Positions 23,006 to 36,790 of a stretch of DNA of 64,000 nucleotides are shown here, piece after piece; within the stretch, counting starts at the first letter, position 1; every line of letters starts with the position of its first letter. Source of the stretch: Mytilus edulis. Its lineage: Eukaryota; Mollusca; Bivalvia; Mytilida; Mytilidae. The translations under genes and the position numbers were made by a program. The stretch is from NCBI RefSeq assembly GCF_963676685.1, contig NC_092344.1, positions 90,426,749 to 90,490,748 on the forward strand, given 5' to 3'. The notes below the pieces were generated by a model. It was given only the letters and a program-made list of their open reading frames with translations. It had not been told where the DNA came from and did not search any database.

Positions 23006-24821
23006 ATACGACCGCAAAATTTGAAAAATTTTTCGTCGTATATTGCTATCACGTTGGCGTCGTCGTCTGCGTCGTCGTCGTCGTCCAATTACTTTTAGTT
23101 TTCGCACTCTAACTTTAGTAAAAGTGAATGGAAATCTATGAAATTTTAACACAAGGTTTATGACCACAAAAGGAAGGTTGGTATTGATTTTGGGAGTTTT
23201 GATCCGAACATTTTAGGAATTAGGGGCCAAAAAGGGCCCAAATAAGCATTTTCTTGGTTTTCGCACTATAACTTTAGTTTAAGTTAATAGAAATCTATGA
23301 AATTTTGACACAAGGTTTATGACCACAAAAGAACGGTTGGGATTGATTTTGGGAGTTTTGGTCCCAACAGTTTAGGAATTAGGGGCCAAAAAGGGACCCA
23401 AATAAGCATTTTTCTTGGTTTTCGCACCATAACGTTAGTATAAGTAAATAGAAATCTATGAAATTTAAACACAAGGTTTATGACCATAAAAGGAAGGTTG
23501 GTATTGATTTTGGGAGTTTTGGTCCCAACAGAATAAGGGGCCCAAAGGGTCCAAAATTAAACTTTGTTTGATTTCATCAAAATTGAATAATTGGGGTTCT
23601 TTGATATGCCGAATCTAACTGTCATGACTGTGTATGTAGATTCTTAACTTTTGGTCCCGTTTTCAAATTGGTCTACATTAAGGTCCAAAGGGTCCAAAAT
23701 TAAACTTAGTTTGATTTTGACAAAAAATGAATCAGTTAGGTTCTTTGATATGCTGAATCTAAAAATGTACTTAGATTCTTGATTATTAGCCCAGTTTTCA
23801 AGTTGGTCCAAATCGGGGTCCAAAATTAAACTTTGTTTGATTTCATCAAAAATTGAATAAATGGGGTTCTTTGATATACCAAATCTAACTGTGTATGTAG
23901 ATTCTTCATTTTTGGTCCTGTTTTCAAATTGGTCTACACTAAAGTCCAAAGGGTCCAAAATTAAACTTAGTCTGATTTTAACAAAAATTGAAATCTTGGG
24001 GTTCTTTGATATGCTGAATCCAAAAATGTACTTAGATTTTTTATTATGGGCCCAGTTTTCAAGTTGGTCCAAATCAGGATCTAAAATTATTATATTAAGT
24101 ATTGTGCAATAGCAAGTCTTTCAATTGCACAGTATTGTGCAATGGCAAGAAATATCTAATTGCACAATATTGTGAAATAGCAAATTTTTTTTTAATTAGA
24201 GTTATCTTTCTTTGTCCAGAATAGTAAGCAAGAAATATCTAATTGCAAAATATTGTGCAATAGCAAGATTTTTTTTTAATTGGAGTTATCTTTCTTTGTC
24301 CAGAATCAACTTAAATCTTTGTTATATACAATATACAATGTATATTCACTTTTTACTACCAACTGATAAATTAAAATAATCTTTACCATTCAGTGATAAC
24401 AAGCAGTTTTTTTACATCTTAATATTTTATGATGTATTTAAATGAGTAGTTATTGTTGCAAACTCCATTAGAAATTTTGATTGAGATTAGTTTTGGAATA
24501 AGGGAAAGGGGGATGTGATTAAAAAAATTGGGTTCAATTTTTCTCATTTGAAATTTCATAAATAAAAAAGAAAATTTCTTCAAACATTTTTTTGAGAGGA
24601 TTAATATTCAACAGCATAGTGAATTGCTCTAAGAGAAAACAAAAATTTTAAGTTCATTAGAACACATTCATTCTGTGTCAGAAACCTATGCTGTGTCAAC
24701 TATTTAATCACAATCCAAATTTAGAGCTGAATCCAGCTTGAATGTTGTGTCCATACTTGCCCCAACCGTTCAGGGTTCAACCTCTGCGGTCGTATAAAGC
24801 TACGCCCTGCGGAGCATCTGG
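23006..24821. mobile_element. Helentron-like element, family 2, copy 2 (1.82 kb)
   Basis: It has the same ends and order as 15816-17907. It starts ATACGACCGCA after T5 and ends with TGCGGTCGTAT, the hairpin GCT-A-CGC-CCT-GCG-G-AGC and CTGG before TT. It is shorter because it holds one fewer internal 165-bp repeat, with small indels elsewhere. The paired change G to A in the hairpin falls on the unpaired position, so the stem is kept. The frame at 23644-24072 is repeat-derived. Confidence 0.68.
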
Positions 24822-25329
24822 TTCATGGTTAAAGTAATTTTTTTGTGATTACAAATGGTCAACTTACATTGATGTATGGGTTGCCTGTAAGATGTACATA
24901 TTCGTTTGGTAGGACTTGCCTACACCTGACCCACTTTTAATGGTTCATATTCTTAGTAGCTCCATTTCTGAGATAGTGCTACATGTAATAATAGGTCATC
25001 TATGTATTTTGTATAAAATGACTGTTAGTTGTGCGTATATAAATGCCAGAGTTGCTGTGACATTGACTTCATTTTCATTGATTATGGGTTTTTTTTACAT
25101 GTTTATGTGACACCTGTAGTAGAACTTCTATCTTTTTAGATACTTTTCACATACAATTCAATCATGATCAATTAAACAGTCAAGGCATATCAGAGTATGT
25201 AGTCTTACATTTTATGAACAGTAAATTTACAGAAAATGACTTATCAATGACATTTCATGTCGAGATACCATCCAAGAGTCAACGTTCACCAGCAGTGACA
25301 TCGAACTAATAGTTCTATATTTTCTCCCA

Positions 25330-25730
25330 TTTATTTGTATTGTAGTCCTGTCATATAATGTTGTCATTTTAATGTTATAATTAACATTGCCATTAAAGCA
25401 GGAGGTTTGGTATGCCACAAAACCAGGTTCAAACCACTATTTTTTTCTTATAATGCCCTGTACCAAGTCAGGAAAATGGCCATTGTTATGTTTAAGTTCG
25501 TTTCTGCGTGTGTTACACATTTATGTTGTGTTTCTGTTGTGTCGTAGTTCTCTTATATTTGATACGTTTCCCTCAGTTTAAGTTTGTAACCCGGATTATT
25601 TTTTCTCTATCGATATATGAATTTCGAACAGCGGTATACTTCTATTGCCTTTATCTAAAACTCATAAAAAATAATAAGCTTGTAATGCAGAACGCCACAC
25701 CGTCGTTTTATCTGCACAAAACTCGCTTGT
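25330..25730 (+). repeat. Dispersed repeat family B, copy 1
   Basis: About 400 bp shared with 61110-61595: TTTGTATTGTAGTCCTGT at the left, GCCACAAAACCAGGTTCAA in the middle, and GAACAGCGGTATACTTCT near the right end. A shorter piece of the same family is at 27361-27445. All copies are in the same orientation. Confidence 0.85.
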
Positions 25731-26720
25731 AATACTGAAATCAATGCATTTGGAAGGACAAATCAATAACAAAGTTTGCAGTAATTTGAAAACCAAATAT
25801 CCCTCAAGTTTGTGTTAGTCGTTCTGATGTCATCTATGCCTTGGTGGAAAAACCTTAGTGTTTCAATTGAGTTTCGTCTTGCCTGCTATGAAGAATGCGA
25901 GGTGAAGGAGGATACTAATACAGCGGTGACCCCATACTTTTTGCGTTAGACTTCATATTTCAGAAGGTAGACTACCTGGAAATTTTATATTTCGTTATCA
26001 TTTGCTTTTTTTACAATTTCCGTCTGGCATTTGTCCCTAACTTCCTACATAGTTGACCGTTCTAAGACCGTTTAAAAAAATGGTTTTTAATTATTATTTT
26101 CGCACTTGTGTGTTAAAGTTTTTTTTCAAATGTAAACTCTTGGTCTATATATATCGAACGAAATTATTTTCCTCTTCCACATTTGTAACTGTTTGGTTCA
26201 GTAATGTATAACAACGACGGTTGGTCATTATAGTTTGCTTTCCTGTCCATTTTTATGTTCATACATTTTCCGAATGAACTTTCAGTATTCGTTAATTAAT
26301 CCATATTTCTATGGGTTTTTTCCTCCAAAATCGCTTTAAAGAATTTATAAATTTATCGCTCGGATCGTCTTCAAATCTTGGTATCATCCACAAAAACCGG
26401 TAGATTAGTACCAGAGTTATCTTGGTCAGGTAGTTTGTTTAGATAAACGCGGAGAAACCATTTCTGATCCTTGGTGAATCTCAGATGTTAAATTTTTCCA
26501 ATCTGATTCTTCACAATTGAACATTACCTTTCTGTTTTCTCCCGTGTACAAAGCTTTTATCCATTTTCTTGGTTCATTGGTCAAAATTTATATTTCTGTT
26601 TCTCAGATACCATCAGCAATAATTGATTATAAAATATATTGACATACACATCTAGAGAAGAGGGTCAGTTGAGAGCTATAGTGAAATGTCATGATTATGT
26701 AGATATATTTTGCTTGTTTT

Positions 26721-27803
26721 GTTCCGTACCATATATGTTTTTTTACCGTATGCGTATGGTCATGACCATATACAAGCACTCAAATGGTCCGAACATACGT
26801 ACGCGTATGGTCGGACCATATGAGTATTATATTCGTTTGGTTAGGAACGGACCGGACCATAGAGGTATTTTCGAATATTTTAACATCCTTTGCAGGAACA
26901 CACAGCTCCAAACCCCAAAAAATCCACAAATTACTATCTCACTTCTGTTATCTTTAACAAATATATAAATTATTGTATCTATTAGGTATCTTGCATAATT
27001 TCGCTCGAAGTCGATATAAAACCGCCTTTACACTGATGATATTCATCCGTAACTGAAACCACATGCGTAAGGGGCATGGGTCGCTATTCTGTTTTCTTAG
27101 TGTTTAAATTGTCAAAGTATTTCAGAACTTCCCGGTGACACAATGTTTTTCTTATTTCTGATTATTTCTTTAAATGGAAGTATTTTTGCTCGCATCCATT
27201 ACTGTTTTACTGTAAGATCGTATAAGTAACAACAAGAACACATGAACACATTAACTAAAACAATAAGAACTTTCTTAAGAAATTATAATTTAATACAAAT
27301 TTCAACACCAAAAGAAAGAAAAAAAGAAAAGAAAGAGGGCCCATGACCAAAGTGCCAGTGAGTTTTAGTTTGTAACCAGGATTTGATTTCTCTCAATCGA
27401 TTAATGACTTATGAACAGCGGTATACTTCTGTTGCCTTTATTAAGCAATTTACTTATTGGTAAACCGTTCATTTAGATATTTCTTGAAGTAATTTTCTAA
27501 AGATGACATTTTGCATTTCGTAAGGACAAGGCGATAATGAGCCGATATAAACATATTTAACTATGATAGTTCTTTCTTTTAAGTAAGATTAACTTCATCA
27601 AATTCTTCATTTTACGATGGCTACCAAATGATTGAATTTGTAAAAAAAAATATTTTTAGAAACTTTTAATCTAGTAACACAGTTTTAACGTTCATCGTGT
27701 TAATTATCCGGACCATACGAGTTTGGTCGGACCACATGAGAAACTGAAATACGCAGATGGTCATGACCATACGCATATGGCAAATACTAATATGGTCTGG
27801 AAC
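26721..27803. mobile_element. TIR element with TATGGTC/GACCATA palindromes (1.08 kb)
   Basis: The ends GTTCCGTACCATAT and ATATGGTCTGGAAC are imperfect inverted repeats. Farther in, both sides carry TATGCGTATGGTCATGACCA-type words, and GGTCGGACCA palindromes sit at about 26811 and 27733. The terminal repeat is at least 50 bp with gaps. The interior is AT-rich and non-coding. The 109-residue frame starting at 26639 is mostly this terminal repeat and is not a gene. Confidence 0.6.
27361..27445 (+). repeat. Dispersed repeat family B, short fragment
   Basis: Shares GTTTGTAAC, TTTCTCT and GAACAGCGGTATACTTCTGT with 25570-25660 and 61520-61595. It lies inside the TIR element 26721-27803. Confidence 0.7.
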
Positions 27804-30372
27804 AGATATATGTAACAGTTGATACAATATTCAAGGACATATGTTTTCTGTTATAATTAGCCAGATTGGGGGATTCATCAAAGGTACTGATCAATGTGTG
27901 GACCAAATACAAAATATTTCACTAACTGTTAAGAAAATGTATATTCCTTTCCTTTCTTTTTTTCCTTGTTTACTTTCAACTCCGTCATTAAAAACCAATT
28001 ACAAGTAGTCACATCCCTCTAAAGCATCAGAATTTGCTTTGAAATAAATATAAATTTTTAAGCATGAAATAGTTTATTCAGTAGAAAAGAAATCATACAA
28101 ACAGTACAATCAATAATATCAAAATAGTAAAGAATAATAAGTAACACTCATGTCGACACAAGTATTTTGCTTCCTCACAATAAGTTATAGTAAAACGAGG
28201 GAAGTGTCTAAATATCCACCTATTTCATTCATTTCTAAGCTTGAATTCATTCATTTATCATCGGGCTGAACTAAGACTTCATTGAATGACTAGGTAAATA
28301 TATAGACACAATTTAAGATCTGCTGAAAAGGCAATGTTTTGTACCATTATAACCACATCAGTTAAATTGAACATTGAGATAACGAATTGAATATAAAATA
28401 GAATTACTCATATAATTATAACTAGTTTTCAATATTTCATTTTATTTGAAAATAACTGGAAGTTGCATTGGAGCCAAAAAGATAAGAATAAGAATGTATA
28501 TATTTAATTTATTTCTTCCATTGCAGTAACTTTTGGTTAACATTATAAAAAAGAAAAACTGTGTTACCAACAATGAAATAGGTATGATTATAACAACAAC
28601 AAATGAAACTGTTCTAGCTCTATTAACATACCTGTGTGTGCCTATACACAACTAATATTATACTAATACTAAAATCGGATTGAAATATCAGAGCGTATTT
28701 TTTTCTTAATATTTTACTTTTTTTTACAAATTTTTATATCATTTTATTTCTTTTATGTTGCAATTTTTTTTCGTATTTATTTGTTGAATATAATATGTGT
28801 ATTTTATCTTTATAACATATTGTTATATTTGACTATATGGGTTTTATATTGGTTTCTTGTAGCCATAAATACTGGCTTCAACTTTTCGAAAAATTCACAA
28901 ATTCACAAATCAGCAAAACAGCAAAACAGATGTACAACATCTTTAACTTTTTTTAAAGACATTTGTTAGAACTTTAGATCTTTAACTTTAGTTTAAAAAT
29001 TATCCGAAACTTTACATCTGATTTGCTGTATAATATTAAGCCAGTGTTTATGCTGGTTTTTGATGATCAAGATTCAAGACAAGCTCGTATGACATTTAAT
29101 ACTTGATATATCTAAAATATGACATGCAACTGAGAGAATTTTCAGAATATGACTTACCAGATTAATTAGATACTTTTATTGCTATATTTCAGTTTGCATC
29201 ACAAGGACCAGACGAGGTTGTCCCACATATTAATCAAATAAGAATATGGGGCAAATACGTCTCGATCTTGTGAATGATTTTGCTGAAACGTTCAAGTGTA
29301 GATTTTTCTATAGTATTATTCATAAGGTATTTCTATTTACGAATAATTTTCAGAAGAAAATGACGTAGGATTGAATTTTATTTCGGGAACCTCAAAAACA
29401 ATTAATATTTGCTCATACATTATGCCAACTTTAAAGATTTTAAAGAGCATTATGCTGATTTTAGGAAACACTTTCTTCAGTTGCATTTTACAAGAACATG
29501 ATGCTTATCACTGTCACCAGTGGTCTGAATCTTTGATAACTTATGAATTTAATGTAAGAAGCAAAGCATTGTTTGGCTAACTTCTTAAAGGGACATGAAG
29601 GAGAATTACACAGGAAAACTGCATTACTATAAATTTGTAATGTTAATAATTCCAATAGCATTTTTCTTAATATCAGTTTCGCAAAAATTTCAAAGTTAAA
29701 AGTTTTTGATATATCCGTTCTCCAATTTAATTTACATTTGGCTATAGGCAAAAACCAACCAATTACACACAGTTTCCAATAGTCACAAACTGATCAAAAG
29801 GTTCAATATCACTCCCTGATGTAATCAAAGTTGTTTCAGTGAAACGAATAAATTGCAGTGTACTTCTTATAACTTAAATGTACATCTATGTTTTAAATCA
29901 AATTTCAATAGTCTTATCTAAGTACATGATTCTATAATTAGCGATTTGTTATTGCTGTTACTGTTTCAATACAGTGTTGAGAAAGGTAATGCAGTTATAA
30001 CATGGAATTATTTGAATCTGCAATCATTTTTAATTCTGGAAATATTGATCAGAAATGTATGATGAAAACTGACCCAACTAAAAAGGGTTAGCCATGCACA
30101 TAGCTAGGGTTAATTTTACTTTCACTGATATATCAGTATGAACTAACTAACCGCCTTAGTTATGCATGCATGGCTAACACTCCTAAATTGGGTTGTTTTT
30201 CATCATAAATTTCTTATCAATTTTCAAGATTTCAAAATGATTCCGTATTCAAACAATTCCTTTGTTTTATTGCTTTATATTGGTGCCGTATTATAAAATA
30301 ATTGATTTGATATTGTTACTGATTAAAATAAAAATACGCAAGTGGATTTGAAGCAACTAGAAGATGCACATA
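27804..30372. other. Intergenic, no gene seen
   Basis: AT-rich DNA without a convincing exon. Apart from the palindrome at 30045-30220, I found no repeat shared with the rest of the window. Confidence 0.5.
30045..30220. repeat. Imperfect palindrome, 176 bp (foldback MITE-like)
   Basis: TTGATCAGAAATGTATGATG on the left pairs with CATCATAAATTTCTTATCAA on the right. Inner words TTAGCCATGCA and TGCATGGCTAA also pair. About 75-bp arms with scattered mismatches surround a short TATATC centre. Confidence 0.75.
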
Positions 30373-30378
30373 TTTATT
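30373..30378 (-). terminator. Possible polyadenylation signal AATAAA of the acidic CCTIL gene
   Basis: On the minus strand this is the first AATAAA after the stop at 30601, 223 bp downstream. No transcript evidence is available. Confidence 0.35.
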
Positions 30379-30600
30379 TCGCCTTCAACTTGTTTTACTG
30401 CAACTTCCTTATACCTTTCAAATTGCTGAAACTTATTATTTGTTAAAATTTTGACAAAATGGTGCAGTATGTAATTTGCTAGCCTTTTTGACAGACAAAA
30501 GCTTCTTGAAGAATGAAATCGGTTTGTTTCTCCAATACAAAAAAGTGTAATTATAGTTTATCCTGTGTTATCCTCACTAAGTACAATTAAAATGATAAGT

Positions 30601-33600
30601 TTAGAGAATTGTGCAGCATGCAAAGCCCACTCCGTTTTCATCGCCACAGCAAATAAGTGGTCTTAATTCTTCATCTTCTTCTGTTTTTTTTCTGAACCAA
30701 GTCTTGGGTTGCTTTGTGTAGATCTCTTCCTCTTCCTGTTAATTTCAAAACAACATAAAAGGTAAGTGGCTTATTAAACAGAAGTATAAAAAAAATCAAG
30801 TTGGTCGGATATTTTGATTTTTGTCATATGATACAGTGGAAGTGCAATGATACCGACAAACCATTTGATTTCTATCAGTCATAACTTTGAATATATTTGT
30901 GCTCTGATAAAGTTTTCAAATTAAGAACCAGTTAACAGTCTGTAATGGTAGGTTTTGGAGTAAAGCTTTTAAATGAGTGATTTGGAAGTTAACTTAAAAA
31001 ACTCGAATAAAACAAAAATCAGTTGGATAGACCTTCATGTGTGTCAATTATACGATGTTAATAGTGTAATCAGATTGCAAAAATGGCTGAATCCAAGGTT
31101 TAAGACGTCAACATTTCTAGCATTATATTTCGATTATATCATATCATAGTTACATATCATGTAAGTCAATAACAATATTATTACCAAACATATTTTGACA
31201 ATTACTTAAGGGAGGTCAATAAAATCCCCTTTTGGACTTAGTAGAATTAAAAGACCGAAATTGGGACAAACTTTTAATTCAAGGTCCATATGTTAACTTT
31301 CACCAAAAAAAAAAGGTTATTAATTCAAACATCATACTAAAGACACACTGCAATCTTAATGAACTTCGGATTATTTTACTTAACCATTTTAAGACTGAAC
31401 CTATTGTTTAGAGAGTTTGTGTTTTCTGAGTGGTCCGTAGATGGCAAGGTAAAATTGCTGACCCTATCGAACACCCTTGTCAACAGTCAATCATTAATAT
31501 CATAATAGTTACCTCTTCGTCATAGTCAAAATTGGCAATAATCCTTGGTTTCTTAAGTGTTATGTCCGGAACATTATTTTTTTCAGACAGACCACATTTC
31601 TGTAAGTCATCCTTTAAATTTTGCTCTACTCTGCTGTCTGTTACCTCCTTGTCAGTTAGTTCTGTATGATCATCATTTAACTCAGTATTGTCTACTTCTG
31701 TCTTCTCGGAAACCTTCTTTTCATTCAAATTACTTTCCTGATGTGTTATATCATCTTCCTCAGAAACAAAACTTTCATTGAAACCTTCCTCTTTTTCATC
31801 GACAAATACGTCATCTTCTGTGTTGTTTCCTTGTTTATCCAGATTAGATCCGCAATCAAGTTGGTTGTCATTGTCGTTTAGTTGAATTTCATCTTCGCTT
31901 TCTGATGTTGTTCTTATTCTATGGTCTTCTTCAGAATTATATCCTGTATCACAACTACTGTGTCTTTCTTCATCATGCTTAATCTCTGCAAGTTTCATTT
32001 CTTCTTGAAGACTGGTTTCGGTATAACTTAGTTCAGGCACATCAATGGTTTCCTCATCGTTGTCATCGTATACCTATAAAGGAGAGTTTATATAACGTAC
32101 TTAGAATATATCAAAGCTCAGAGTTTCAGCTTATGATGAGAAGCATTGTTTTAATTGAGAAATGACGATTACAGAAACAATGTCGCCCATTTCTTACACA
32201 AATCATACAAAACATTTTTCCTATCCTTTCATGCCATGCAAAAATCGAGATACAGGTGAAAAAATTAGCTACATTTTTCGCCGAAAATGTTCATAATAAA
32301 AAGGTAAAATCAAATAACAGCACATTTTCAAGAAAAGAAAACATTCGATGAGATCGGAACAAAATTTTGTGATTTTGTTTCTAAAGAAAATTCAATTGCT
32401 TTGCATTACATTAATGTTTTTCGTTTTGAGTACCGTGACTCTTTGTTTACTAGAAATAAGGAGATGTGGTGTGAGTGTCAATGTGGCAACATCCATCCAA
32501 GTCACAATGTGTAAAAAGTAAACAGTTATAGGTCCAAGTACGGCCTTCAACACGGAGCCTTGGCTCACACCAAACAGCAAGCTATAAAGAAACTTTAATG
32601 GCTAAATTTCTATAGATGAACCGACAAAAAGATCAAAAGTCTTACACTTTCTTCATCATCTTCCTTATTATTAGCATCAGCTTGGTTAACACTGATAGCA
32701 TCTACTGACACCTCATCTTCATCGCAGTTTATACTGATGGTACCAGTTTTAGTTCCGTAGAACAACTCGTCGACCATACTTGGAGACAAGGAGATATCAT
32801 CGTCAGCAACCAGAGCAGCGTACTTGCCTTTATTTCCTGAAATTGATAGAAATTGAACCATGGATACAATAACTTTTTCCCTCGAAATATTGAATTTTGG
32901 TGACACTTAAAGTAATTTCGATCGGTTACTGTCATTCAGGACCTAGAAATCATTTTTTTTATTAAGCTTAATATATTATATATTTCTAGAGTGTCAAAGA
33001 TATGTTCTGTAAATGAAGTTAACTGTATACTGTATATGTAAGGGCTAGTTTGTTACGTGATTTATTACCGATTAAGTGTAAAATCTATTTTGATACATAC
33101 ATTTTTTATTTTTTTTACTCAAGTTATGGGACTTAAAAAGATTATATCATAAAAATGAACATGTAGCTTGAACTTGTAGTAAATTCAATCGACACAATCG
33201 ATAATATCGATTAATTCACTGATGTTGTATTCAAATGATCTAGAGATTGACTGATCGTTTATGGTCACCCGATACGTGTGTGTTTGCTTTTAGATTTGTC
33301 TGTATTTCCTCTATAAAGATAGTCAGTTAAAAATAATTAACAGTGTAATATGTATATATATGAAACTATGAATGTTGGAATATTAGTTTTACCATTGTAT
33401 GTTTTGGCTTTTAGTACTGGTGTTCCTTTTCCTTCATACTTCTTCGATTTCTTTTTGTCTTTTGCTGTAATAGTGAGTTTCACGTATAAAAGAGAGTTTA
33501 AGATGATATCTACACACTGTTACAGGGTTGAAGGTGGATTTAAGACAAATTAAGCCACATCATGACGGTTTTGTCAATTAAGTTTTTTATTTTGTTTTAT

Positions 33601-36600
33601 GTTAAAACACAAAAATTATGCATAACTAACAAAATAATAGAATCCTCTCAAATAGAAATTATTCATTTGATTTATTTTTTCACTTGAGCATGTTAAAACG
33701 TGGACATCCTATAATTAGGAGTAATGAGTAATTTTATTTATCCCACAAGGAACTCCATAACTTCAAAAAGAAATATGCGACATTATGAATGCTTTAACAA
33801 CATAAAAAGAGACTAAAACTATAGACACAGAAACAAATATTTCTCGACCGTATAAAAATTTGAACTAACTTGAAGAAGCTCTATAATCTGAGAAGGTACA
33901 CAGGCCAATAACTCAATTTCAACAGGTTAAACAATTATTAAAAGGCTGCGAGGGATTTTTTCATTATATTTCCGTTAATTTTAATTTATGTAAAAAGGAG
34001 GCTTATCCAGTACCTCATGAAGCTTAGGTCATTGTCAACACCAAGATGCCAAAAAAAGAAGAAATATGCATGCATCATAATTTTACAAGCAATAGTAAGG
34101 TTCCTCAAAAAGTAATGAGTTTTGAATGTGTTTGGCCTTACTATTGGTACTTTTGATTTTTTTTTGTATATATTAGACTGAAACTTAATTGCATCATGTT
34201 CATTTTCTGTATCTTTTCTATTCCATTATTATTGTTTATACTATGTATACATTATTCACACAAGTACTACTGATCAGTCGAAGGCGTTATACGTATCACA
34301 ATCCACAAATAAATGCCAAATAATTCATTCTGGCAGTTCATCAAAGAGGGTGCGTATTTCTGCATATTTTCACAGAAGATCGACTCATTGTTACACAAAC
34401 ACACATGTATTCTCTCATAGTAAGAACAGCTTAATCCAATTGATTATTAATCATTCATCGAGAGATGGAAACTGCCAAAAACCTAGATATTGTGATTTTT
34501 TTTAAAGCATAAATATTATATAAGTAAGAGTTATCTAAAATGCTGTTGCCAATAATAAATCTGCAAAATGAGATCGAGCTTTGCACTGGTAATAAAGTTC
34601 AAGCTGTAGTTTGTAAAGATGAAACATTTTATAAATAATTGCAATTCTAAAATTCCGTTCTATGAGTTTATACTATGTTGAATTGGTGCCAGCAATCTAT
34701 GAACATAGTTGACTAAACAATGTATAAAGCAACCATCATATTAAAAGTTAAAGATTCTGCATAGATCAAATAAAAAAAAGGAGTAACTCTTGCAAATAGA
34801 ATAAACATTGCTAGAGTATGAATTCAGGAAATCTTCATTATAATTATTCAGTATAAGGCACTTTCATTTCATAGATATAGGAAGATGTGGTGTGAGTGCC
34901 AATGAGACAACTCTCCATACAAATAACAATTTAAAAAGTAAACCATTATAGGTTAAAGTACGGCCTTCAACACGGAGCCTTAGCTCACACCGAACAACAA
35001 GCTATAAAGGGCCCCAAAATTACTAGTGTAAAACCATTCAAACGGGAAAACCAACGGTCTAATCTATATAAACAAAACGAGAAACGAGAAACACGTATAT
35101 ATTACATAAACAAACGACAACTACTGTACATACATTTGGCTTTTCGAACTTTTGGCCACGAGCGCAAAAGGTGAAGGAACGTTATATTCAAGAAGCACGT
35201 GCTGTTTGGAGAGAAATCAATTTGGCCTTTTGTTTTTCAATGAGCACATGAAAACAAGCTATGACTATAAGCAAAAAACATAATATGTCAACGAACTGTA
35301 AATTGTGGCATTTTTTTCTCTCTATAATTTAATAATTTATTTTGATAAGGGATATACACATTAGTCATGTTTGTCCTTAACTCACCATGTTTTCGTCTTT
35401 TCCGGTTCTGCCTTCTGCCACCAACAAAAAGAACATCAGTTTTTTCAAGTTGGAATGCTTTGTTTAAAGCATTTTGTATTTTGACTCGGAGTGGGCTGTG
35501 CATACTACAATCTCTAATAGGGTGTGAGGACAAGTTATTGGGATAGCTGCATGGTGTTGCGCTATACCCTAAAATAGAAGATGTACCGTGTCAAGATGGA
35601 CATAACTAAAAAAAAGTATGAGGACGAAATATTGGGGGTAGCTATAACCTTAATGGTTTATTATCATTCTATAGAAAATACTGGGTTTTTCATTGATGAT
35701 AATTCAATTTCTTCTGAAAAAATATTATCATAAAACTCATAAAATTGTCATATTGGAACGTTTAACTACTTTTAACAAACAGTACTGACGGTGTTGTCAC
35801 TTCTTCAAAATTTATTTTCCTACTAATATCATTTTCTATCTTTCTTTTTGCTTTCCTCTTTAATTTATCAAATATATTAAAAATCTTTCATTTAAAAACT
35901 TTTATAGTTTTACAGTATATGTCTATATAATCAACTTACCTGCTGTACAAGTGTAAAATTCCTTTAAAATTATTTTCTAAAAAGCAAAGGAACTAGTCCC
36001 CCGATAGCTGTTGGAAAACTGCACGTGGTTAACATATGAATCAGTATATGTAGTACGTATGTGTATATAGTTAATTAAGATCTGCAGCAATGTGCACACA
36101 TACAACAGATGTCTGAATGACCGAACTTCATGAGGCATTCAGATGGTGTAATTAACAGCGCATTATAACATTAAGCAACTGATTGTCTGGACAGTTCTTA
36201 TGTGTTATTATGTTATTTTCATAATATTACAGTTGAGAAAAGTAAGGGATTAATAGAGGAATTATGTATCATAATATTTATTTCATTTGACAGACGAAAT
36301 CCGGATATTGACAAAAACGTCAAGGTAAAAATGTAAAACTTCGATTTTTCTAAAACTGAACATTTTAAATTGTCATGATTTCTTTTAACTGCCTTGGTTG
36401 CTACACTAAAAATATTGTAATCCCGACGATAAAAAAAAAACCCATTCATTTGAATAATCCATAATATTTGGAATCATTTTACAGTTTTTTTCCTAGAATT
36501 AAAAAAAAACAAACTCTAATGATTGTTTAATTCTGTTAAATTTTGATTTGAAAACAAAAAGTATTGAAACAACCATCCTCAAATCAGTTAGGATAACCGT

Positions 36601-36790
36601 CCCTGCGAGACCACCCTCATCGGTAGTCAAGGTCATTCAACACCCCTAGTGGTAGCATTTGCCCTTGAACAATTGCAGTTTACAGTAAAAGCTACTTACC
36701 TAAGGCTGGGTAACAGTACTTTTGAACAAGGCCATAAAATTTAGTTTTATATCTATCACGAAATAATCCAGACAGACGAAGTTCATTCAT
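30601..36790 (-). CDS. Unrecognised acidic protein with basic patch and C-terminal CCTIL, 386 residues
   Basis: Five exons in transcription order: 36790-36700 (ATG), 35568-35386, 32836-32646, 32073-31513, 30735-30601 (TAA). All introns are GT/AG and the phases agree (1, 1, 0, 0), giving 1161 nt. Residues 1-31 (MNELRLSGLFRDRY...) and 32-80, with SPLRVKIQNALNKAF and TDVLFVGG, are the best-structured part. A basic run RRQNRKRRK at about 82-90 resembles a nuclear localisation signal. From about 140 to 355 the chain is very acidic and likely disordered. The end is rich in Cys (LICCGDENGVGFACCTIL). CTIL fits a CaaX box with X = Leu, which in known proteins favours geranylgeranylation. A 6-codon upstream ORF (36800-36783) overlaps the start. 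I do not recognise the family and propose no function. Confidence 0.75.
32461..32589 (+). repeat. Diverged partial copy of the 175-bp dispersed repeat
   Basis: GATGTGGTGTGAGTG and GTACGGCCTTCAACACGGAG match the full copies at 34873-35047 and 18059-18233. The right third is missing. It lies in the intron 32074-32645 of the acidic CCTIL gene, antisense to it. Confidence 0.8.
34873..35047 (+). repeat. Full copy of the 175-bp dispersed repeat
   Basis: Reads AGATATAGGAAGATGTGG at the left to CCATTCAAACGGGA at the right. It is identical in reverse complement to the COPG-intron copy at 18059-18233. It lies in the intron 32837-35385 of the acidic CCTIL gene. Confidence 0.88.

Noticed and set aside
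23644..24112. 142-codon minus-strand and 83-codon plus-strand frames with internally repeated peptides
   Set aside because: They fall in the 115-bp repeats of the Helentron-like element, and the equivalent region of the other copy (16563-17040) is not open in the same way.
31557..31781. 74-codon plus-strand frame
   Set aside because: Antisense shadow of the acidic exon 31513-32073, which has matching splice phases.
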